Positions 36,098 through 44,190 of a DNA stretch of 64,000 nucleotides are shown in pieces. The number at the start of each line of letters is the position of its first letter. Positions within the stretch are counted from its first letter, which is position 1. Location of the stretch: contig NZ_NKYE01000002.1 in assembly GCF_002262875.1 (NCBI RefSeq), positions 434,001-498,000 on the forward strand, written 5' to 3'. Origin of the DNA: Amycolatopsis antarctica (GTDB lineage Bacteria > Actinomycetota > Actinomycetes > Mycobacteriales > Pseudonocardiaceae). The notes beneath the pieces were generated by a model that searched no databases, was not told where the DNA came from, and was given only the letters and a program-made list of their open reading frames with translations. Both the position numbers and the translations under genes were made by a program.

Positions 36098-37257
36098 GTA
36101 CCCACCTGGACCCCGTCGCCGTCCCGGACCCGGTGGCACTCGCCGCCGTGCGGGACCTCTGCGAGCTGCCGCCGTACGCGCCCGGCGGTGACGAGCTGTT
36201 CGTGGCCGCGATGAACGAGTCCAACGCCTGGCACGCCGCCCGCAGCGACTTCTTCGCAGCGCTCTGGTCGGCGAGCCCGGGCGGGCGCGCGCCGCTGACC
36301 GGCATCGGCGACCTGAGCCGGCAGCCGTTCGTGCACGCCAACTTCTTCAAGCAGCACGAGATCGTCTCCGTCCCGCGCGACGACGTCGCCCTGCACGTGA
36401 CCTCCTCCGGCACCACCGGGCAGAAGTCGCAGATGTTCTTCGACGCCTGGACGTTGGGTGCCGGGCAGCGCATGGTCGCCCGGATCTTCGACCACCACGG
36501 CTGGATCGACGACAGCGAGCCGGTCGACTACCTGCTCTACAGCTACCAGCCCCGCCCGGAACTCAACCTCGGCACGTCGTTCACCGGCAACTACCTCTGC
36601 GAGTTCGCGCCCGCCCGGCACGTGGAGCACGCCCTGCCGCACACCGGTTCCGGCCACGAGTTCGACGCCTTCGGCTGTGTCCGCGCCCTGTTGCGCTCCG
36701 CCGCGGACGGGGTTCCCGTGCGGATCTTCGGTTTCCCGGCGTTCCTGTCGTTCACCCTCGACCGGATGCGGGCGCTCGGCGTCCCGCCGCTGACGCTGCC
36801 GCCGAGTTCGCTGATCCTGTTCGGTGGTGGCTGGAAGGGACACGCCGACGCGCAGGTCGGCAAGCCCGAGCTGTACGCACGGATCACCGAGCAGCTCGGC
36901 ATCCCGGACGAGCGGATCCGCGACGGATTCGGCTCCGTGGAGCACTCGGTGCCATACCTGGAATGCGAACGCCACAACCTGCACGTGCCCGCCTGGTCGC
37001 GGGTGCTGATCCGCTCGGTCCGTGACCTCGAGCCGCTGCCCTTCGGTGAACCGGGTTACCTGCAGCTCGTCTCCCCGTTCATCACCTCCGCTCCGGCGCA
37101 GTCCGTGCTGATGGGCGACCTCGCGTCCCTGCATCCCGCTCAGGACTGCGGATGCACGCTCGATACCCCCTGGTTCCGGGTGCACGGCCGGGCCGGGGTC
37201 AGCCGCAACCGGAGCTGCGCCATCGCCGCCGCCGAACTACTGAAGGGCACCTCGTGA
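36094..37257 (+). CDS. luxE: LuxE-type acyl-protein synthetase
   Basis: ATP-dependent enzyme that activates a carboxylic acid as acyl-AMP and takes it onto its own cysteine. TTG 36094 overlaps the GNAT stop (TTGA) and has GGAG at 36084-36087, giving 387 residues, close to LuxE (about 370-380). VTSSGTTGQKSQMFFD (from residue 102) is the phosphate loop. NRSCAIAAAELL puts Cys375 12 residues from the end, where LuxE proteins carry the acyl-accepting cysteine. The following gene encodes the LuxC-type partner and starts inside its stop. Confidence 0.88.
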   Translation: MSTHLDPVAVPDPVALAAVRDLCELPPYAPGGDELFVAAMNESNAWHAARSDFFAALWSASPGGRAPLTGIGDLSRQPFVHANFFKQHEIVSVPRDDVALHVTSSGTTGQKSQMFFDAWTLGAGQRMVARIFDHHGWIDDSEPVDYLLYSYQPRPELNLGTSFTGNYLCEFAPARHVEHALPHTGSGHEFDAFGCVRALLRSAADGVPVRIFGFPAFLSFTLDRMRALGVPPLTLPPSSLILFGGGWKGHADAQVGKPELYARITEQLGIPDERIRDGFGSVEHSVPYLECERHNLHVPAWSRVLIRSVRDLEPLPFGEPGYLQLVSPFITSAPAQSVLMGDLASLHPAQDCGCTLDTPWFRVHGRAGVSRNRSCAIAAAELLKGTS

Positions 37258-39815
37258 CCGCGACCGGAGCACAGTTCTCCGCCACCCAGCAGGTTTCCGC
37301 GACACCGCACTACTGGCAGGGCGAGTGGGTCACCGACGAGGAGGCGAGCCTGCGGCTCGACGCGCTCGACCGGTACGCCGGAGAAGTGCTCGCCGCGGCA
37401 CCCCTGCGCCCGCTCCAGGTGGTCCGCGCCGGTGACCGTCTCGCCACCCGGCTGTCCACATCGGACGACCCGGTACGGTCCAGGCTCGCCGAGCGACTCC
37501 GTTCGCAGGAGGTCCCCGACGCCGAGGCACAGTCCACACTGGACGGACTGGCCGTGGCGCTGGGCCGGGAGAAGCTGGAACGCAAGCTCGTCCGTGAGCT
37601 GGGTGGCACCGACCCCGCGCGGATGGCCCGTTTCGACTACGACCTCACCGTGTTCGAGGCATGGGCGCCGGTCGGGCTGCTCGCGCACGTCGCTCCCGGG
37701 AACGCTCCCGCGGCCGGCGCACTGAGTGTCCTCGAAGGACTGCTCAGCGGCAACGTCAACATCGTCAAGGCGAGCGGCGGGGACGCGCTGTTCACCGCCG
37801 ACCTGCTCGCCGCGCTCGCGGACGAGGACCCGTCCGGGGAGATCGCCCGCCGGATCATGGTCCTGCGCTACTCCTCGGCCCGGACCGACTGGCTGGAGCG
37901 CATGTGCGGACCGGCAGACGCGGTCGCCGCCTGGGGAGGCGAGGAGGCGCTGGCCGGGGTCGCCGGGGTGCTACGGCCCGGCTGCAGGCTCGTCGACTGG
38001 GGCCCCAAGCTCTCCTTCGCCTACCTCACCGCCGACGCCTGGTCGGACGCCGAGGTGCTGTCCTCGGTGGCCGCCGACGTGTGCGCACTCGACCAGCAGG
38101 CCTGCTCCAGCCCGCAGGTGATCTACCTGGACACCGCCGAGGAGAGCGAGGTGTTCGCCTTCGCGCGCCGGTTCGCCGCCGCGCTGGACGAGGTCTCCGC
38201 CCGGACCCGGCCACGGACCCCGGGAGACGCCGAATGGGCGGAGATCACCAACACGGTCCTCGTCACCGAACTGGAGAGTCATCTCGGGCTCACCGGCACC
38301 CACGTGGCCGCGGACCTGAGCTGGCGCGTGCTCGCCGACACCCGGCCCGCGCTGCGAGCCTCGCCGCTGCACCGCACGGTGTGGGTGAAACCGTTGCCAC
38401 GTAAGGACATCAGCACCTACCTTCGGCCGATGAGGCGATACCTGCAGACCGTCGGGCTCGGGGCCCGCCGCGGCGACATCGCCGTCCTGTCCCGCGCACT
38501 GGTGGGTGCGGGCGTGCAGCGCGTCACCGTCGCCGGGGCGATGCTCGGCAGCTACGACGGTGAGCCGCACGACGGCGTGTACGCCCTGCAGCGCTACAGC
38601 AGGCGCGTCGACGTGCAACTCGACGAACGCTTCGCCGGCGACTCCTGCCTGGACGACCTCACCGGCACCGGGCAGCTCCCCGCGCCGGACGTCCCGGTCA
38701 CCGGCAAGGCCGGGTTCGGCGACCTGCAGGAGGACCTCAGCCGCGCCGAGGTCTTCTTCCGCAGCGGCGGCACCACGGGCGAACCGAAACTGTCGGCGTT
38801 CTCCTGGGCCGACTACGACGAGCACATGCACTGCGGCGCCGAGGGCCTGCTCGCCGCGGGCCTCGACCCGCGTACCGACCGCACGATGAACCTGTTCTTC
38901 GGCGGGCAGCTCTACGGTGGGTTCGTCAGCTTCTTCTCCGTGCTGGAACGGCTCGGTGCCGTCCAGTTCCCCATGGCGGGCCAGCAGAACGCACACGCCC
39001 TGGTAGCGAAGTCCATTGTGGACAATCGGGTGGACACGCTGCTCGGCATGCCCAGTTACCTGCTCCGGCTGTTCGCCGAGGCGGGTCCGGTCCTGCGTGA
39101 GTACGGTGGCGTCCGCAAGATCTTCTACGGCGGCGAGCACTTCAGCGAGTCGCAGCGGCGCATGCTGGCCGAGGAGTTCGGCGTCGAGGTGATCCGTTCC
39201 GCGGCGTACGGCAGCGTCGACGCCGGGCCGCTCGGCTACCAGTGCGCGCAGTCGGCGCCGGGTGAGCACCACCTGTTCACCGGGGTGCAGACGCTGGAGA
39301 TCCTGGACCAGGAGCTCGATCGCCCGGTGGCCGCCGGGGAGGCCGGGCGGCTGGTCTTCACCTCGCACACCCGCCGGGGACAGCGCCTCGAACGCTACGA
39401 GATCGGCGACCTCGGCCGCTGGCTCGACGACGAGTGCGGCTGCGGGCGGCGCACCCCGAGGTTCACCCTGCTCGGCCGCAGCGGGGACGTGTTCCGCAGC
39501 GGCGGGCATTTCCTCAACTACCGGCGCTTCGTCGCGGTCGCCGGGGAGGCGTTCGACTACTCCGGCGAGGTGCAGATCGTCCTGGACACCGACGACACGC
39601 AGGAGTCGCTGACCGTGCGGCTGGAGGAGGGACGGGTGCCCGAACCCGAGCACGCCGAGGAGGAGTTTCTCCGCCGGTATCCCGAACTCGCCATCACCGC
39701 CCGGCGCGACCGCCTGGTCCGGCTTCGGGTGCGGCCGTCGCCCCCGGAGGCCTTCGAGCGCACGACTGCCAGCGGCAAGCTGGTCGCGGTGGTCGACCGG
39801 CGCGTGACGCGCTGA
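37254..39815 (+). CDS. LuxC-type acyl reductase fused to a PaaK-like adenylating domain
   Basis: 853 residues from GTG 37254, which overlaps the luxE stop (GTGA). The first 470 residues follow LuxC: ALSVLEGLLSGNVNIVKASG for NADPH binding and Cys284 in DQQACSSPQ, which corresponds to the thioester cysteine of LuxC (Cys286 in Vibrio harveyi). From about 480 the chain is a phenylacetate-CoA ligase/LuxE-like domain: SGGTTGEPK at 504-512, RSAAYGSVDAGPLGYQC, YEIGDLGRW, and a C-terminal lid ending TTASGKLVAVVDRR. LuxC and the activating enzyme are separate chains in bioluminescence, so the fusion is notable. Dyad copies lie at 37532 and 39011. Confidence 0.88.
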   Translation: MTATGAQFSATQQVSATPHYWQGEWVTDEEASLRLDALDRYAGEVLAAAPLRPLQVVRAGDRLATRLSTSDDPVRSRLAERLRSQEVPDAEAQSTLDGLAVALGREKLERKLVRELGGTDPARMARFDYDLTVFEAWAPVGLLAHVAPGNAPAAGALSVLEGLLSGNVNIVKASGGDALFTADLLAALADEDPSGEIARRIMVLRYSSARTDWLERMCGPADAVAAWGGEEALAGVAGVLRPGCRLVDWGPKLSFAYLTADAWSDAEVLSSVAADVCALDQQACSSPQVIYLDTAEESEVFAFARRFAAALDEVSARTRPRTPGDAEWAEITNTVLVTELESHLGLTGTHVAADLSWRVLADTRPALRASPLHRTVWVKPLPRKDISTYLRPMRRYLQTVGLGARRGDIAVLSRALVGAGVQRVTVAGAMLGSYDGEPHDGVYALQRYSRRVDVQLDERFAGDSCLDDLTGTGQLPAPDVPVTGKAGFGDLQEDLSRAEVFFRSGGTTGEPKLSAFSWADYDEHMHCGAEGLLAAGLDPRTDRTMNLFFGGQLYGGFVSFFSVLERLGAVQFPMAGQQNAHALVAKSIVDNRVDTLLGMPSYLLRLFAEAGPVLREYGGVRKIFYGGEHFSESQRRMLAEEFGVEVIRSAAYGSVDAGPLGYQCAQSAPGEHHLFTGVQTLEILDQELDRPVAAGEAGRLVFTSHTRRGQRLERYEIGDLGRWLDDECGCGRRTPRFTLLGRSGDVFRSGGHFLNYRRFVAVAGEAFDYSGEVQIVLDTDDTQESLTVRLEEGRVPEPEHAEEEFLRRYPELAITARRDRLVRLRVRPSPPEAFERTTASGKLVAVVDRRVTR
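37532..37544. repeat. GTCCA-N3-TGGAC dyad, copy 5 (spacer CAC)
   Basis: Inside the LuxC part of the fusion gene; the coding frame reads Ser-Thr-Leu-Asp. Confidence 0.75.
39011..39023. repeat. GTCCA-N3-TGGAC dyad, copy 6 (spacer TTG)
   Basis: Inside the PaaK-like part of the fusion gene; the coding frame reads Ser-Ile-Val-Asp. Confidence 0.75.
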
Positions 39816-39823
39816 GCAGCGGC

Positions 39824-39851
39824 GGGGCGGTGCCGCACGCGGTACCGCCCC
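39824..39851. terminator. bidirectional hairpin at the end of the reductase operon
   Basis: GGGGCGGTGCCG and CGGTACCGCCCC pair around a 4-base loop with one mismatch. It separates the fusion gene stop (39815) from the convergent stop at 39858. Confidence 0.8.
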
Positions 39852-39857
39852 GTCCGG

Positions 39858-41108
39858 TCAGCGCCCGCGTTCGTCGATCAGCCGGACCAGCTTGCCCGAG
39901 CGGGGATTGACGCGCAGGCCTGCGGGGCCGGCGAGTTCCACGGCAAGGGGCGCCACCAGGCCGCGCCGGACGTGGTCGGCGAACATCGGCCGGGCGTCCT
40001 CCAGCGCGGAGGCGATCGTCACGGTGAGTACCTCCGGATCGGTGACGTCGCCCGCCAGCCGCAGTACGAGCTGGTCCTTCGCCTCGACCCGGCGCAGCAC
40101 CACCTGCACGCCGGTGATCATCCGGTCGCCGGAAGCGGCGTCCACGATGTCCCGCAGATCGTCCAGGTACAGCGTCACCGGCCCGACGCGGGCACCCTCG
40201 TCGGAGCGGCCGAGCAGCCGGAACGTGCTGCCGCCGGGCCCGGTCCACTCGGCGAGGTCCCCGGCCGGATACCGCAGCACCGGCTGGAGGCGGCGCACCA
40301 GATCGGTCACCACCACCCGGCCGGGACGTTCCGGCTCCTCGATCGGATCCCCGGTGTCGACGTCCAGGATCTCCATGATCCGGCCGGGGAAGACGCGGTG
40401 GACCCGGGTGTCGGGCTCGCCGTCCACCGGGGCGCCGACGATCCCGCCGTCCACCGTCGCGTAACCGAGGGAGCGGACGGTGGCGTTCGGGAACGCGGCC
40501 GCCAGCAGCGCCCGCTGATCGCCGTAGAAGGCCTCGCCGCTGAACAGGACCACCCGCACGGACGGCAGCGAGCCGACCGTGCCGGTCACCCCCTGTGCGA
40601 GCTGGCACAGTGAGGTCGGCGGCCCGGCGAGCACAGTCGCGGCGAACTCGGCGATGTTGCCGATCACGAAGTCCTGCGGCGCGGATCCCGCGATGGGCAG
40701 GTGCACGGCGTCCACCGGGGCGTCCTGCAACCAGTTGGCGGTGAACAGGAAACTCGAGTAGAGCTCGCCCGCGTAGAACAGGTTGGCCACCCGGTCGCCG
40801 TCGCGCAGCCCGGCCGCCGGGAGCCCGGATCCGAACGTCGCCGACATCTCCCGCCACTCTTCGCGGGTGTAGCGGGAGACCCGGGGCGCGCTGGTGGTTC
40901 CGCCGGTCTTGAGCACGATGCCGCCCTGGTGCTCACCGGTGAGCAGGCGGTTGTCGTGCAGGCCGTTGGCCGCCCAGTACGCGCCGTGGTCCACCAGCGG
41001 GAGGTCCGACAGTGCCGGTGCGGCCGGGAGGTCGGCATAGAGTTCCTTGTAGAACGGGGAGTTCTCCCGGACGAAGCCGACGAGCGGGTCAAGGCTGGGG
41101 ACGGGCAC
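39858..41108 (-). CDS. PaaK-like adenylate-forming enzyme
   Basis: 416-residue member of the phenylacetate-CoA ligase-like superfamily. IVLKTGGTTSAPRVSRYT is the phosphate loop, SLGYATVDGGIVG the adenine site, LRYPAGDLAEW the hinge Asp, and NPRSGKLVRLID the C-terminal Lys. The domain is shorter than true PaaK and resembles the PaaK-like half of the opposite-strand fusion gene (VANLFYAGELYSSFLF versus MNLFFGGQLYGGFVSFF). It faces that gene across the hairpin at 39824, so the two may work on the same substrate class. Acid specificity unknown. Confidence 0.85.
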   Translation of the reverse strand: MPVPSLDPLVGFVRENSPFYKELYADLPAAPALSDLPLVDHGAYWAANGLHDNRLLTGEHQGGIVLKTGGTTSAPRVSRYTREEWREMSATFGSGLPAAGLRDGDRVANLFYAGELYSSFLFTANWLQDAPVDAVHLPIAGSAPQDFVIGNIAEFAATVLAGPPTSLCQLAQGVTGTVGSLPSVRVVLFSGEAFYGDQRALLAAAFPNATVRSLGYATVDGGIVGAPVDGEPDTRVHRVFPGRIMEILDVDTGDPIEEPERPGRVVVTDLVRRLQPVLRYPAGDLAEWTGPGGSTFRLLGRSDEGARVGPVTLYLDDLRDIVDAASGDRMITGVQVVLRRVEAKDQLVLRLAGDVTDPEVLTVTIASALEDARPMFADHVRRGLVAPLAVELAGPAGLRVNPRSGKLVRLIDERGR

Positions 41109-41219
41109 CGGCGGGAAACCTCCTGGTATAGAAGCAAAGACGGGCCAGGGTATCGCGTTTCCGGTGGTCGGGAAACCCGCCGGTGTTCCCGCCCGCGGGC
41201 CCCCGGCCGGTTTGCCGGT

Positions 41220-42086
41220 TCAGGGCTGGGCGCCCACGGTGCCGACCGCCCGGGAACCGATGGCAACCGCCGAACGCAAAGCGTCCATTGTGGACTTACC
41301 TGCCAGCCAGGCGGTGAGCAGTCCCGCGTTGAACGCGTCGCCCGCCCCGGTGGAATCCACGCACACGGTTGGTACACACGGCGTGGAGGTGATGCCCTCC
41401 GAATCCACCCAGCTCGCCCCGCCGAGCCCGGCCGTGACCGCCACCGCGCCGACCGTGCCGAGTAGCTCGCGCGCCGACTCCGCCTGTTCCGAACCCGTCA
41501 GCGCGGCGAGCTCCCCGGCGTTGGGCAGCAGAAGGTCCACACCCCGCACATCGTCCAGGAACGCCGCTGGATCCAGGATCAGTGCCGCCGCCTGCGGATC
41601 CACCGAGGTCGTCAGTCCCGCTGCCCGCGCCACCTCCAGCGCCGCCAGCCCAGCCGGGCGCGACGACGGATCCAGCAGCACATACCCCGACAGGTGCAGA
41701 TGCCGTGCACCGTCCAGCGCGGCCGGATCGATGTCGCCGGGCGCGAAGCGCGCGATCGCCCCGCGATCGGGCAGCATGCTCCGCTGTCCGTCCCCGTCGA
41801 CCAGCACCACCACACAGCACGTCGAGGCCTCCGGATCGACCGCGAACGCGCATCGCACCCCGGCCCGTTCCAGCTCGGCCCGTACCTGACGGCCGCCCGC
41901 GTCGTCGCCGACCCGTGCGATCAGGGTCGGCTCGGCCCCCGCGGCCCGCAGCCACAGCGCGGTGTTCGCCCCCGCGCCGCCACCGGTGATCGTCACCTTC
42001 GCCCGCGAGTCGCCGCCATGGACGATGTCGCCCTTGTGCTGTGCGACCACGTCCAGCCCGGCGTCGCCGACCACCACCACCTTCAC
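41220..42086 (-). CDS. psuK: PfkB-family carbohydrate kinase, pseudouridine kinase candidate
   Basis: Ribokinase-fold kinase of 288 residues with the Gly-Gly loop TGGGAGANTA and the catalytic DSTGAGDAFNAG near the C-terminus. Pseudouridine kinase is inferred from its position: the start overlaps the pseudouridine-5'-phosphate glycosidase stop by four bases, and the two enzymes act in sequence. Dyad copy 7 lies near the 3' end. Confidence 0.83.
   Translation of the reverse strand: MKVVVVGDAGLDVVAQHKGDIVHGGDSRAKVTITGGGAGANTALWLRAAGAEPTLIARVGDDAGGRQVRAELERAGVRCAFAVDPEASTCCVVVLVDGDGQRSMLPDRGAIARFAPGDIDPAALDGARHLHLSGYVLLDPSSRPAGLAALEVARAAGLTTSVDPQAAALILDPAAFLDDVRGVDLLLPNAGELAALTGSEQAESARELLGTVGAVAVTAGLGGASWVDSEGITSTPCVPTVCVDSTGAGDAFNAGLLTAWLAGKSTMDALRSAVAIGSRAVGTVGAQP
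41283..41295. repeat. GTCCA-N3-TGGAC dyad, copy 7 (spacer TTG)
   Basis: Inside the kinase gene; its coding strand reads Ser-Thr-Met-Asp. Confidence 0.75.
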
Positions 42087-42991
42087 GGCAGTTCCCGCGC
42101 GACCTCGGCCGCCACCCGTGCGTTGTCCAGCACCAGCGCCTCGTTCGCGTCCAGGCTCGCCCCGCCACTGGCCGTGTGGAAGTGCTCCAGCAGCGCCGGC
42201 GTCACGTCAGCTCCGCTGATTTCCTTCTCACGCAACAACTCCAGACCCTCCTGGAGTAGCCGGTCGTGCAGCGCGCCGTCCATCTCCGACGCCTCGGGAA
42301 TCGGATTGGCCAGCAGCACGCCGGCACCGCCCGCGCTCCGGTGAGCCGAGACGACGGCCGCGACCCGGGCGGCGTCGTCGACCCGCCACGGCACCTCGTG
42401 CCCGGACGAACGCAGGTAGAACGCCGGGAAGTCGCCGGTGCGGTACCCGAGCACCGGGACCGAGCCGGTCTCCAGGACCTCCAGGGTCGCCGGGATGTCC
42501 AGCACCGACTTCACCCCGGAGCACACCACCAGGACCGGCACCCGGGACAGCACACCGAGATCGGCGGAGACGTCCCAGGTCCGCGAGGCCCCCAGGTGCA
42601 CCCCGCCCAGCCCGCCGGTGGCGAACACGCCGATCCCGGCCCACGCCGCCAGCGCCGAGGTCGCGGCGACCGTCGTCGCACCGGAGCGGCCCAGCGCCAG
42701 CGCCGGGCCGAGGTCCCGCAAGGAGAGCTTGTCCAGTCCCGAATCGGCGGCACACACCCGTTCCAGCTCGGCCGGGGACAGGCCGGCGATCGCCCGGCCG
42801 TCCAGCACGGCGATCGTCGCCGGGACGGCGCCCGCTGCCCGGATCGTGTCCTCCAGCCGCCGGGCGACATCGAGATTGCGGCCCGGTGGCAGCCCATGCG
42901 AGAGCAGCGTGCTTTCCAGTGCCACCACGGGCCTGCCGTCGTCGAGAGCGGCGGAGACCTCCGGGCCGAGCGTGAACTGAGACGTGGTCAC
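42083..42991 (-). CDS. psuG: pseudouridine-5'-phosphate glycosidase
   Basis: Splits pseudouridine 5'-phosphate into uracil and ribose 5-phosphate. VVALESTLLSHGLP near residue 22 holds the family Glu; GVHLGASRTWDVSADL and CSGVKSVLDIPATLE carry the metal and catalytic Lys parts; GYRTGDFPAFY follows. 302 residues is normal for PsuG. GTG 42991 is the start. The kinase gene follows directly, so pseudouridine is phosphorylated and then cleaved. Confidence 0.93.
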   Translation of the reverse strand: MTTSQFTLGPEVSAALDDGRPVVALESTLLSHGLPPGRNLDVARRLEDTIRAAGAVPATIAVLDGRAIAGLSPAELERVCAADSGLDKLSLRDLGPALALGRSGATTVAATSALAAWAGIGVFATGGLGGVHLGASRTWDVSADLGVLSRVPVLVVCSGVKSVLDIPATLEVLETGSVPVLGYRTGDFPAFYLRSSGHEVPWRVDDAARVAAVVSAHRSAGGAGVLLANPIPEASEMDGALHDRLLQEGLELLREKEISGADVTPALLEHFHTASGGASLDANEALVLDNARVAAEVARELP

Positions 42992-43032
42992 GGGCAGACA
43001 TCATCACCGACCGCCCACCGGCTCACTCGCCC

Positions 43033-43050
43033 GGGTGGTGGTCACCACCC
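43033..43050. terminator. short hairpin between psuG and spo0M
   Basis: GGGTGGTG pairs with CACCACCC around two bases. It follows the spo0M stop on the minus strand and precedes psuG. Confidence 0.5.
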
Positions 43051-43070
43051 TGCGGGGCGGCGCGGCCCGA

Positions 43071-43880
43071 TCAGTCGAAGATGCCGCGCGACTTGGCGAC
43101 CTCGTGCAGCCAGCCCTCGATCTGCCGTTCCCACGGCGTGCGGTCCAGCGCCGCGTGGTCGACGGTGAACGCCCCGAGAAACTCCTGCCCCCGGCCGCCG
43201 AAACCGCCCGACTTGCTCACCCGGACCCGTTTGGTCACCTCGAGCACCACCTCGGTGCGTGTGGCGGCGGTCAGGAAGGTCACCGCCACCGAACTGAACA
43301 CGCTCGCGAAACGCTGCGAGGGCGTGAACCGGATCTCCTGGAAGAACGGCAACTGCTGGTTCACGCCGTTGATCCGGCCCTTCTCCAGCGCCGCGCCGGA
43401 GAACCCGAACCCGATCCGGCTCAGCGCGTCCAGCACGCGCTGTTGCGCGGGCAGCGGCTCGATCGCCGCCGCGTCCACGTCCTGCGGGTCGGCGACGGTG
43501 TTCGCCAGGTCCAGGTTGGTCTGGACGCCGACGGCGATCCCCGCCACCGGCTTACCCGCCACGCTGCTGACCGGGGTCTCCCACGGCAGGTCCAGTTCGA
43601 ACGGCAACCGCACCTGCTGGCCAGCCCGGATGTACTCGCGCCCGCAGAGCTGCTGGGTACCGAAGGGCAGGTCCGTCGTCTCGGTGCGCCGATCGTCGCC
43701 GGGCACCTCGACCCTGGCCAGGAGCGTGACGGCGAGGCCGTTGATCTCCTGGTCGACCTCGCCGCCCGCGAGCAGCACCTCACCGCGCAGCGGCCGCCCG
43801 GGAGCGGACGTGCGATCGAGCAGCCGGGCGTCGATCCGCGCTCCACCCGAACCGAAGCTGGCCAGCACTTTCTGGAACAT
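43071..43880 (-). CDS. spo0M: Spo0M-family arrestin-like protein
   Basis: 269 residues from ATG 43880. MFQKVLASFGSGGARIDARL is the usual start of Spo0M. The two-domain beta-sandwich layout, RLPFELDLPWETPVSSV and the C-terminal helix AALDRTPWERQIEGWLHEVAK are typical. In Bacillus Spo0M affects sporulation; in actinomycetes the role is less clear. It diverges from the DUF3039 gene 58 bases away. Confidence 0.9.
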   Translation of the reverse strand: MFQKVLASFGSGGARIDARLLDRTSAPGRPLRGEVLLAGGEVDQEINGLAVTLLARVEVPGDDRRTETTDLPFGTQQLCGREYIRAGQQVRLPFELDLPWETPVSSVAGKPVAGIAVGVQTNLDLANTVADPQDVDAAAIEPLPAQQRVLDALSRIGFGFSGAALEKGRINGVNQQLPFFQEIRFTPSQRFASVFSSVAVTFLTAATRTEVVLEVTKRVRVSKSGGFGGRGQEFLGAFTVDHAALDRTPWERQIEGWLHEVAKSRGIFD

Positions 43881-43938
43881 GCGGACGATCCTGCCAGCAC
43901 CGTGCACCGGATGTCGGCATTTGGGGCATCATGGTGTC

Positions 43939-44190
43939 GTGAGTACGCAGACGTTGCCAGAAGTCGACACCCGTCCCGAGGGCACCGACAGCACCGACGA
44001 CGACGCCCCGAAGATGTTCCACTACGTGCGGAAGAACAAGATCGCCGAGAGCGCGGTCATGGGCACGCACGTGGTGGCTCTCTGCGGCGAGGTCTTCCCG
44101 GTCACCAAGTCGGCCAAGCCCGGTTCCCCGGTCTGCCCGGACTGCAAGAAGATCTACGAGGGCCTGCGCCCCGGCGGCGACGACTCCTGA
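43939..44190 (+). CDS. DUF3039 small protein
   Basis: 83 residues from GTG 43939. HYVRKNKIAESAVMGTHVVALCGEVF and SPVCPDCKKIYEGL are DUF3039 landmarks; the single Cys and the CxxC could bind zinc. Common upstream of a helicase in actinobacteria, and here a DEAD/DEAH helicase gene lies 1.6 kb further on. Its end overlaps the YihY-type gene's 3' end by 37 bases on the other strand. Confidence 0.9.
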   Translation: MSTQTLPEVDTRPEGTDSTDDDAPKMFHYVRKNKIAESAVMGTHVVALCGEVFPVTKSAKPGSPVCPDCKKIYEGLRPGGDDS

